A DNA stretch of 64,000 bases from Synchiropus splendidus. Lineage: Eukaryota; Chordata; Actinopteri; Syngnathiformes; Callionymidae. Below the pieces are notes generated by a model. It searched no databases, had not been told where the DNA came from, and saw only the letters and a program-made list of their open reading frames with translations. Location of the stretch: NCBI RefSeq assembly GCF_027744825.2, contig NC_071334.1, positions 38,347,937 to 38,411,936 of the forward strand. The letters are read 5' to 3'. Shown here piece by piece: positions 53,599-64,000 of the stretch; the stretch's first letter is position 1, and each line of letters opens with the position of its first letter. The translations under genes and the position numbers were made by a program.

Positions 53599-56500
53599 CA
53601 TGAAATTTTAACCTCCCACTATAGCAGAAAGGGTCTTTCTGGTAGTTGCACATCAAATCTAAGCTGTCTGAAGTGTTTCTCGAAAGTTATTAACACTTTT
53701 ATGTTTGGCGTTCCGAAACCCACCTTATTTCAGGCTGAAAAGCGTTTTTGTGCATAGTGGCATAACTTTTCAGGGAAGCTTCAGAACATGAAATTTTAAC
53801 CTCCCACTATAGCAGAAAGGGTCTTTCTAGTAGTTGCACATCAAATCCAAGCTGTCTGAAGTGTTTTTCGAAAGTTATCAACACTTTTATGTTTGGCGTT
53901 CCGAAACCCACCTTATCTAAAGCTGAAAAGCGTTTTTGTGCATTGTGCCACAACTTTTCAGGGAATCTTCAGAACATAAAATTTTAACCTCCCACTATAG
54001 CAGAAAGGGTCTTTCTAGTAGTTGCACATCAAATCTAAGCTGTCTGAAGTGTTTTTCGAAAGTTATCAACACTTTTATGTTTGGCGTTGCGAAACCCACC
54101 TTATCTCAGGCTGAAAAATGTTTTTACGCATTGTGCCATAACTTTTCAGGGAAGCTTCAGAACATGAAATTTTAACCTCCCACTATAGCAGAAAGGGTCT
54201 TTCTAGTAGTTGCACATCAAATCTAAGCTGTCTGAAGTGTTTTTCGAAAGTTATCAACACTTTTATGTTTGGCGTTGCGAAACCCACCTTATCTCAGGCA
54301 GAAAAGCGTTTTTACACATTGTGCCATAACTTTTCAGGGAAGCTTCAGAACATGAAATTTTAACCTCCCACTATAGCAGAAAGGGTCTTTCTAGTAGTTG
54401 CACATCAAATCTAAGCTGTCTGAAGTGTTTTTCGAAAGTTATTAACACTTTTATGTTTGGCGTTCCGAAACCCACCTTATTTCAGGCTGAAAAGCGTTTT
54501 TGTGCATTGTGCCATAACTTTTCAGAGAAGCTTCAGAACATGAAAATTGAATCTCGCACTATAGCAGAAAGGGTCTTTCTAGTAGTTGCAAATCAAATCT
54601 AAGATGTCTGAAGTGCTTTTCGAAAGTTATCAACACTTTTATGTTTGCCGTTCCGAAACCCACCTTACCTCAGGCTGAAAAGCGTTTTTACGCATTGTGC
54701 CATAACTTTTCAGGGAAGCTTCAGAACATGAAATTTTACCTCCCACTATAGCAGAAAGGGTCTTTCTAGTAGTTGCACATCAAATCTAAGCTGTCTGAAG
54801 TGTTTTTCTAAAGTTATCAACACTTTTATGTTTGGCGTTCCGAAACCCACCTTATCTCAGGGTGAAAAGCGTTTTTGTGCATTGTGCCATAACTTTTCAG
54901 GGACGCTTCAGAACATGACATTTTAACCTCCCACTATAGCACAAAGGGTCTTTCTAGTAGTTGCACATCAAATCTAAGCTGTCTGAAGTGTTTTTCGAAA
55001 GTTATCAACACTTTTATGTTTGGCGTTCCGAAACCCACCTTAAGTCAGGCTGAAAAGCGTTTTTGTGAATTGTGCCATAACTTTTCAGGGACGCTTCAGA
55101 ACATGAAATTTTGACCTCCCACTATAGCAGAAAGGGTCTTTCTAGTAGTTGCACATCAAATCTAAGCTGTCTGAAGTGTTTTTCGAAAGTTATCAACACT
55201 TTTATGTTTGGCGTTCCGAAACCCACCTTATTTCAGGCTGAAAAGCGTTTTTGTGAATTGTGCCATAACTTTTCAGGGACGCTTCAGAACATGAAATTTT
55301 AACCTCCCACTATAGCAGAAAGGGTCTTTCTAGTAGTTGCACATCAAATCTAAGCTGTCTGAAGTGTTTTTCGAAAGTTATTAACACTTTTATGTTTGGC
55401 GTTCCGAAACCCACCTTATCTCATTCTGAAAAGCGTTTTTGTGCATTGTGCCATAACTTTTCAGGGAAGCTTCAGAACATGAAATTTTAACCTCCCACTG
55501 TAGCAGAAAGGGTCTTTCTAGTAGTTGCACATCAAATCTAAGCTGTCTGAAGTGTTTTTCGAAAGTTATTAACACTTTTATGTTTGGCCTTCCGAAACCC
55601 ACCTTATCTCAGGCTGAAAAGCGTTTTTACGCATTGTGCCATAACTTTTCAGGGACGCTTCAGAACATGAAATTTTAACGTCCCACTGTAGCAGAAAGGG
55701 TCTTTCTAGTAGTTGCACATCAAATCTAAGCTGTCTGAAGTGTTTTTCGAAAGATATCAACACCTTTATGTTTGGCGTTCCGAAACCCACCTTATCTCAG
55801 ACTGAAAAGCGTTTTTGTGCATTGTGCCATAACTTTTCAGGGAAGCTTCAGAACATAAAATTTTAACCTCCCACTATAGCAGAAAGGGTCTTTCTAGTAG
55901 TTGCACATCAAATCTAAGCTGTCTGAAGTGTTTTTCGAAAGTTGTTAACACTTTTATGTTTGGCGTTCCGAAACCCACCGTATCTCAGGCTGAAAAGCGT
56001 TTTTACGCATTGTGCCATAACTTTTCAGGGACGCTTCAGAACATGAAATTTTAACATCCCACTGTAGCAGAAAGGGTCTTTCTAGGAGTTGCACATCAAA
56101 TCTAAGCTGTCTGAAGTGTTTTTCGAAAGTTATCAACACCTTTATGTTTGACGTTCCGAAACCCACCTTATCTCAGACTGAAGAGCGTTTTTGTGCATTG
56201 TGCCATAACTTTTCAGGGAAGCTTCAGAACATGAAATTTTAACCTCCCACTATGGCAGAAAGGGTCTTTCTAGTAGTTGCACATCAAATCTAAGCTGTCT
56301 GAAGTGTTTTTCGAAAGTTATTAACACTTTTATGTTTGGCGTTCCGAAACCAACCTTATCTGAGGCTGAAAAGCGTTTTTGTGCAATGTGCAATAACTTT
56401 TCAGGGAAGCTTCAGAACATGAAATTTTAACCTCCCACTATAGCAGAAAGGGTCTTTCTAGTAGTTGCACATCAAATCTAAGCTGTCTGATGTGTTTTTC

Positions 56501-59480
56501 GAAAGTTATTACGAAAGTTATTAACACTTTTGTGTTTGGCGTTCCGAAACCCACCGTATCTCAGGCTGAAAAGCGTTTTTGTGCATTGTGCCATAACTTT
56601 TCAGGGAAGCTTCAGAACATGAAATTTTAACCTCCCACTATGGCAGAAAGGGTCTTTCTAGTAGTTGCACATCAAATCTAAGCTGTCTGAAGTGTTTTTC
56701 GAAAGTTATTAACACTTTCATGTTTGGCGTTCCGAAACCCACCTAATCTCAGGCTGAAAAGCGTTTTTGTGCATTGTGACATAACTTTTCAGGGAAGCTT
56801 CAGAACATGAAATTTTAACCTCCCACTATAGCAGAAAGGGTCTTTCTAGTAGTTGCACATCAAATCTAAGCTGTCTGAAGTGTTTTTCGAAAGTTATTAA
56901 CACTTTTATGTTTGGCGTTCCGAAACCCACCTTATCTCAGGCTGAAAAGCGTTTTTACGCATTGTGCCATAACTTTTCAGGGAAGCTTCAGAACATGAAA
57001 TTTTAACCTCCCACTATAGCAGAAAGGGTCTTTCTAGTAGTTGCACATCAAATCTAAGCTGTCTGAAGTGTTTTTCGAAAGTTATCAACACTTTTATATT
57101 TGGCGTTCCGAAACCCACCTTATCTCAGGCTGAAATGCGTTTTTGTGCATTGTGCCATAACTTTTCAGGGAAGCTTCAGAACATGAAATTTTAACCTCCC
57201 ACTATAGCAGAAAGGGTCTTTCTAGTAGTTGCACATCAAATCTAAGCTGTCTGAAGTGTTTTTCGAAAGTTATTAACACTTTTATGTTTGGCGTTCCGAA
57301 ACCCACCTTATCTCAGGCTGAAAAGCGTTTTTACGCATTGTGCCATAACTTTTCAGGGAAGCTTCAGAACATGAAATTTTAACCTCCCACTATAGCAGAA
57401 AGGGTCTTTCTAGTAGTTGCACATCAAATCTAAGCTGTCTGAAGTGTTTTTCGAAAGATATCAACACCTTTATATTGGCGTTCCGAAACCCACCTTATCT
57501 CAGACTGAAAAGCGTTTTTGTGCATTGTGCCATAACTTTTCAGGGAAGCTTCAGAACATGAAATTTTAACCTCCCACTATGGCAGAAAGGGTCTTTCTAG
57601 TAGTTGCACATCAAATCTAAGCTGTCTGAAGTGTTTTTCGAAAGTTATTAACACTTTTATGTTTGGCGTTCCGCAACCCACCTTATCTCAGGCTGAAAAG
57701 CGTTTTTGTGCATTGTGCAATAACTTTTCAGGGAAGCTTCAGAACATGAAATTTTAACCTCCCACTATAGCAGAAATGGTCTTTCTAGTAGTTGCACATC
57801 AAATCTAAGCTGTCTGAAGTGTTTTTCGAAAGTTATTAGCACTTTAATGTTTGGCGTTCCGAAACCAACCTTATCTGAGGCTGAAAAGCGTTTTTGTGCA
57901 ATGTGCAATAACTTTTCAGCGAAGCTTCAGAACATGAAATTTTAACCTCCCACTATAGCAGAAAGGGTCTTTCTAGTAGTTGCACATCAAATCTAAGCTG
58001 TCTGATGTGTTTTTCGAAAGTTATTACGAAAGTTATTAACACTTTTGTGTTTGGCGTTCCGAAACCCACCGTATCTCAGGCTGAAAAGCGTTTTTGTGCA
58101 TTGTGCCATAACTTTTCAGGGAAGCTTCAGAACATGAAATTTTAACCTCCCACTATGGCAGAAAGGGTCTTTCTAGTAGTTGCACATCAAATCTAAGCTG
58201 TCTGAAGTGTTTTTCGAAAGTTATTAACACTTTCATGTTTGGCGTTCCGAAACCCACCTAATCTCAGGCTGAAAAGCGTTTTTGTGCATTGTGACATAAC
58301 TTTTCAGGGAAGCTTCAGAACATGAAATTTTAACCTCCCACTATAGCAGAAAGGGTCTTTATAGTAGTTGCACATCAAATCTAAGCTGTCTGAAGTGTTT
58401 TTCGAAAGTTATTAACACTTTTATGTTTGGCGTTCCGAAACCCACCTTATCTCAGGCTGAAAAGCGTTTTTACGCATTGTGCCATAACTTTTCAGGGAAG
58501 CTTCAGAACATGAAATTTTAACCTCCCACTATAGCAGAAAGGGTCTTTCTAGTAGTTGCACATCAAATCTAAGCTGTCTGAAGTGTTTTTCGAAAGTTAT
58601 CAACACTTTTATATTTGGCGTTCCGAAACCCACCTTATCTCAGGCTGAAATGCGTTTTTGTGCATTGTGCCATAACTTTTCAGGGAAGCTTCAGAACATG
58701 AAATTTTAACCTCCCACTATAGCAGAAAGGGTCTTTCTAGTAGTTGCACATCAAATCTAAGCTGTCTGAAGTGTTTTTCGAAAGTTATTACGAAAGTTAT
58801 TAACACTTTTGTGTTTGGCGTTCCGAAACCCACCGTATCTCAGGCTGAAAAGCGTTTTTGTGCATTGTGCCATAACTTTTCAGGGAAGCTTCAGAACATG
58901 AAATTTTAACCTCCCACTATAGCAGAAAGGGTCTTTCTAGTAGTTGCACATCAAATCTAAGCTGTCTGAAGTGTTTTTCGAAAGTTATTAACACTTTTAT
59001 GTTTGGCGTTCCGAAACCCACCTTATCTCAGGCTGAAAAGCGTTTTTACACATTGTGCCATAACTTTTCAGGGAAGCTTCAGAACATGAAATTTTAACCT
59101 CCCACTATAGCAGAAAGGGTCTGTCTAGTAGTTGCACATCAAATCTAAGCTGTCTGAAGTGTTTTTCGAAAGTTATCAACACTTTTATATTTGGCGTTCC
59201 GAAACCCACCTTATCTCAGGCTGAAATGCGTTTTTGTGCATTGTGCCATAACTTTTCAGGGAAGCTTCAGAACATGAAATTTTAACCTCCCACTATAGCA
59301 GAAAGGGTCTTTCTAGTAGTTGCACATCAAATCTAAGCTGTCTGAAGTGTTTTTCGAAAGTAATCAACACTTTTATGTTTGGCGTTCCGAAACCCACCTT
59401 ATCTCAGGCTGAAAAGCGTTTTTGTGTGTTGTGCCATAACTTTTCAGGGAAGCTTCAGAACATGAAATTTTAACCTCCCA

Positions 59481-62400
59481 CTATAGTAGAAAGGGACTTT
59501 CTTGTAGTTGCACATCAAATCTAAGCTGTCTGAAGTGTTTTTCGAAAGTTATCAACACTTTTGTGTTTGGCTTTCCGAAACCCACCTTATCTCAGGCTGA
59601 AAAGCGTTTCTGTCCATTGTGCCATAACTTTTCAGGGAAGCTTCAGAACATGAAATTTTAACCTCCCACTATAGCAGAAAGGGTCTTTGTTGTAGTTGCA
59701 CATCAAATCTAAGCTGTCTGAAGTGTTTTTCGAAAGTTATTAACACTTTTATGTTTGGCGTTCCGAAACCCACCGTATCTCAGGCTGAAAAGCGTTTTTT
59801 CGCATTGTGCCATAACTTTTCAGGGACGCTTCAGAACATTAAATTTTAACATCCCACTGTAGCAGAAAGGGTCTTTCTAGTAGTTGCACATCAAATCTAA
59901 GCTGTCTGAAGTGTTTTTCGAAAGTTATCAACACCTTTATGTTTGGCGTTCCGAAACCCACCTTATCTCTGACTGAAAAGCGTTTTTGTGCATTGCGCCA
60001 TAACTTTTCAGGGAAGCTTCAGAACATGAAAAGTTAATCTCCCACTATAGCAGAAAGGGTCTTTGTAGTAGTTGCACATCAAATCTAAGCTGTCTGAAGT
60101 GTTTTTCGAAAGTTATTTGCACTTTTATGTTTGGCGTTCCGAAACCCACCTTATCTGAGGCTGAAAAGCGTTTTTGTGCATTGTGCCATAACTTTTCAGG
60201 GAAGCTTCAGAACATGAAATTTTAACCTCCCACTATAGCAGAAAGGGTCTTTCTAGTAGTTGCACATCAAATCTAAGCTGTCTGAAGTGTTTTTCGAAAG
60301 TTATCAACACTTTTATGTTTGGCGTTCCGAAACCCACCTTATCTCAGGCTGAAATGCGTTTTTGTGCATTGTGCCATAACTTTTCAGGGAAGCTTCAGAA
60401 CATGAAATTTTAACCTCCCATATAGCAGAAAGGGTCTTTCTAGTAGTTGCACATCAAATCTAAGCTGTCTGAAGTGTTTTTCGAAAGTTATTAACACTTT
60501 TATGTTTGGCGTTCCGAAACCCACCGTATCTCAGGCTGAAAAGCGTTTTTACGCATTGTGCCATAACTTTTCAGGGACGCTTCAGAACATGAAATTTTAA
60601 CATCCCACTGTAGCAGAAAGAGTCTTTCTAGTAGTTGCACATCAAATCTAAGCTGTCTGAAGTGTTTTTCGAAAGTTATCAACACCTTTATGTTTGGCGT
60701 TCCGAAACCCACCTTATCTCAGACTGAAAAGCGTTTTTGTGCATTGTGCCATAACTTTTCAGGGAAGCTTCAGAACATGGAATTCTAACCTCCCACTATA
60801 GCAGAAAGGGTCTTTCTAGTAGTTGCACATCAAATCTAAGCTGTCTGAAGTGTTTTTCGAAAGTTATTAACACTTTTATGTTTGGCGTTCCGAAACCCAC
60901 CTTTTCTCAGGCTGAAAAGCGTTTTTACGCATTGTGCCATAACTTTTCAGGGAAGCTTCAGAACATGAAATTTTAACCTCCCACTATAGCAGAAAGGGTC
61001 TTTCTAGTAGTTGCACACCAAATCTAAGCTGTCTGAAGTGTTTTTCGAAAGTTATTAACACTTTTATGTTTGGCGTTCCGAAACCCACCTTATCTCAGGC
61101 TGAAAAGCGGTTTTGTGCATTGTGCCATAACATTTCAGGGAAGCTTCAGAACATGAAATTTTAACCTCCCACCATAGCAGAAAGGGTCTTTCTCGTAGTT
61201 GCACATCAAATCTAAGCTGTCTGATGTGTTTTTCGAAAGTAATTAACACTTTTATGTTTGGCGTTCCGAAACCCACCTTATCTCAGGCTGAAAAGCGTTT
61301 TTGAGCATTGTGCCATAACTTTTCAGGGAAGCTTCAGAACATTAAATTTTAACCTCCCACTATAGCAGAAAGGGTTTTTCTAGTAGTTGCACATCAAATC
61401 TAAGCTGTCTGAAGTGTTTTTCGAAAGTTATCAACACTTTTATGTTTGGCGTTTCGAAACCCACCTTATCTCAGGCTGAAAAGCGTTTTTGTGTGTTGTG
61501 CCATAACTTTTCAGGGAAGCTTCAGAACATGAAATTTTAACCTCCCACTATAGTAGAAAGGGACTTTCTTGTAGTTGCACATCAAATCTAAGCTGTCTGA
61601 AGTGTTTTTCGAAAGTTATCAAAACTTTTGTGTTTGGCGTTCCGAAACCCACCTTATCTCAGGCTGAAAAGCGTTTCTGTCCATTGTGCCATAACTTTTC
61701 AGGGAAGCTTCAGAACATGAAATTTTAACCTCCCACTATAGCAGAAAGGGTCTTTGTAGTAGTTGCACATCAAATCTAAGCTGTCTGAAGTGTTTTTCGA
61801 AAGTTATTAACACTTTTATGTTTGGCGTTCCGAAACCCACCGTATCTCAGGCTGAAAAGCGTTTTTACGCATTGTGCCATAACTTTTCAGGGACGCTTCA
61901 TAACATTAAATTTTAACATCCCACTGTAGCAGAAAGGGTCTTTCTAGTAGTTGCACATCAAATCTAAGCTGTCTGAAGTGTTTTTCGAAAGTTATCAACA
62001 CCTTTATGTTTGGCGTTCCGAAACCCACCTTATCTCTGACTGAAAAGCGTTTTTGTGCATTGCGCCATAACTTTTCAGGGAAGCTTCAGAACATGAAAAG
62101 TTAATCTCCCACTATAGCAGAAAGGGTCTTTGTAGTAGTTGCACATCAAATCTAAGCTGTCTGAAGTTTTTTTCGAAAGTTATTAGCACTTTTATGTTTG
62201 GCGTTCCGAAACCCACCTTATCTGAGGCTGAAAAGCGTTTTTGTGCATTGTGCCATAACTTTTCAGGGAAGCTTCAGAACATGAAATTTTAACCTCCCAC
62301 TATAGCAGAAAGGGTCTTTCTAGTAGTTGCACATCAAATCTAAGCTGTCTGAAGTGTTTTTCGAAAGTTATCAACACTTTTATGTTTGGCGTTCCGAAAC

Positions 62401-64000
62401 CCACCTTATCTCAGGCTGAAATGCGTTTTTGTGCATTGTGCCATAACTTTTCAGGGAAGCTTCAGAACATGAAATTTTAACCTCCCACTATAGCAGAAAG
62501 GGTCTTTCTAGTAGTTGCACATCAAATGTAAGCTGTCTGAAGTGTTTTTCGAAAGTTATTAACACTTTTATGTTTGGCGTTCCGAAACCCACCTTATCTC
62601 AGGCTGAAAAGCGTTTTTACGCATTGTGCCATAACTTTTCAGGGAAGCTTCAGAACATGAAATTTTAACCTCCCACTATAGCAGAAAGGGTCTTTCTAGT
62701 AGTTGCACATCAAATCTAAGCTGTCTGAAGTGTTTTTCGAAAGTTATTAACACTTTTATGTTTGGCGTTCCGAAACCCACCGTATCTCAGGCTGAAAAGC
62801 GTTTTTACGCATTGTGCCATAACTTTTCAGGGACGCTTCAGAACATGAAATTTTAACATCCCACTGTAGCAGAAAGAGTCTTTCTAGTAGTTGCACATCA
62901 AATCTAAGCTGTCTGAAGTGTTTTTCGAAAGTTATCAACACCTTTATGTTTGGCGTTCCGAAACCCACCTTATCTCAGACTGAAAAGCGTTTTTGTGCAT
63001 TGTGCCATAACTTTTCAGGGAAGCTTCAGAACATGAAATTCTAACCTCCCACTATAGCAGAAAGGGTCTTTCTAGTAGTTGCACATCAAATCTAAGCTGT
63101 CTGAAGTGTTTTTCGAAAGTTATTAACACTTTTATGTTTGGCGTTCCGAAACCCACCTTATCTCAGGCTGAAAAGCGTTTTTACGCATTGTGACATAACT
63201 TTTCAGGGAAGCTTCAGAACATGAAATTTTAACCTCCCACTATAGCAGAAAGGTTCTTTCTAGTAGTTGCACACCAAATCTAAGCTGTCTGAAGTGTTTT
63301 TCGAAAGTTATTAACACTTTTATGTTTGGCGTTCCGAAACCCACCTTATCTCAGGCTGAAAAGCGGTTTTGTGCATTGTGCCATAACATTTCAGGGAAGC
63401 TTCAGAACATGAAATTTTAACCTCCCACCATAGCAGAAAGGGTCTTTCTCGTAGTTGCACATCAAATCTAAGCTGTCTGATGTGTTTTTCGAAAGTAATT
63501 AACACTTTTATGTTTGGCGTTTCGAAACCCACCTTATCTCAGGCTGAAAAGCGTTTTTGAGCATTGTGCCATAACTTTTCAGGGAAGCTTCAGAACATTA
63601 AATTTTAACCTCCCACTATAGCAGAAAGGCTTTTTCTAGTAGTTGCACATCAAATCTAAGCTGTCTGAAGTGTTTTTCGAAAGTTATCAACACTTTTATG
63701 TTTGGCGTTCCGAAACCCACCTTATCTCAGGCTGAAAAGCGGTTTTGTGCATTGTGCCATAACTTTTCCGGGAAGCTTCAGAACATGACATTTTAACCTC
63801 CCACTATAGCAGAAAGGGTCTTTCTAGTAGTTGCACATCAAATCTAAGCTGTCTGAAGTGTTTTTCGAAAGTTATCAACACTTTTATGTTTGGCCTTCCG
63901 AAACCCACCTTTTCTCGGGCTGAAAAGCTTTTTTGTGCATTGTGCCATAACATTTCAGGGAAGCTTCAGAACATGAAATTTGAACCTCCCACCATAGCAG
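59481..64000. repeat. Higher-order repeat in right block, 11-12 monomers
   Basis: Rare variants repeat with an offset of 2067 bp (CTATAGTAGA at 59481 and 61548) and, after one extra monomer near 62500, with an offset of 2256 bp (12 x 188; equivalent points 60500/62756 and 61064/63320). This indicates a recent block duplication that gained one monomer. Confidence 0.8.

Larger units (their letters stand above)
53594..64000. repeat. Tandem satellite array, ~188-bp monomer (right block)
   Basis: Same satellite as before, running off the window end. Several monomers carry an extra ~12 bp from duplication of CGAAAGTTATTA (near 56503, 58017 and 58785), recurring about 1514 bp apart for the first two. 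No gene is present; minus-strand frames of 70 codons recur with the monomer and are not considered real. Confidence 0.97.

Overview
The window is vertebrate genomic DNA, most likely from a fish (possibly another cold-blooded vertebrate). It is a tandem satellite array interrupted by two large, related, plus-strand endogenous retroviruses (ERVs). The vertebrate call rests on the ERVs and on captured host gene fragments: linker histone H1, p53, meteorin, Notch and 28S rRNA. I cannot name the species.

Layout. (1) 1-15257: a satellite of about 188 bp per monomer, with higher-order repeats. (2) 15258-34827: ERV-1, 19.57 kb, flanked by the 5-bp target duplication AGTTG. Its order is LTR, tRNA-Lys primer site, structured leader, gag, pol, ORF-X, env, a small ORF, a multi-span membrane protein, a Tas-like 3' ORF, polypurine tract, LTR. 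(3) 34828-39665: satellite. (4) 39666-53593: ERV-2, 13.93 kb, flanked by CAGAA, of a sister subfamily. It has lost most of pol and nearly all of env and carries host-derived inserts instead. (5) 53594-64000: satellite.

The ERVs look foamy-virus-like (spumavirus-like). Pol starts at its own ATG overlapping the gag stop. Gag lacks CCHC zinc knuckles and ends in basic, Gly/Asn/Arg/Pro-rich sequence. Env is very long with an N-terminal membrane-spanning leader. A 3' accessory ORF ends in an acidic, activation-domain-like tail. Unlike described foamy viruses, they use an 18-nt tRNA-Lys3-type primer site, leave 5-bp duplications, and carry a macrodomain-like region at the start of Gag. ERV-1 is young: its LTRs are both 1598 bp and I count 5 differences. 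It has only three obvious lesions: a gag frameshift near 19070, a pol stop at 22274 and an ORF-X stop at 24759.

The most striking region is 47941-49029 in ERV-2. Most of env is replaced by an in-order mosaic of sense-strand host transcript pieces: linker histone H1, p53 DNA-binding domain and meteorin. A further 28S rRNA plus Notch EGF-repeat insert sits in downstream viral sequence. This looks like serial template switching onto packaged host RNAs, as in transducing retroviruses, frozen in a provirus with near-identical LTRs. Other points of note are the Gag macrodomain and a pair of LTR RNA hairpins with a constant GCGTCTGGC loop and differing but still paired stems.
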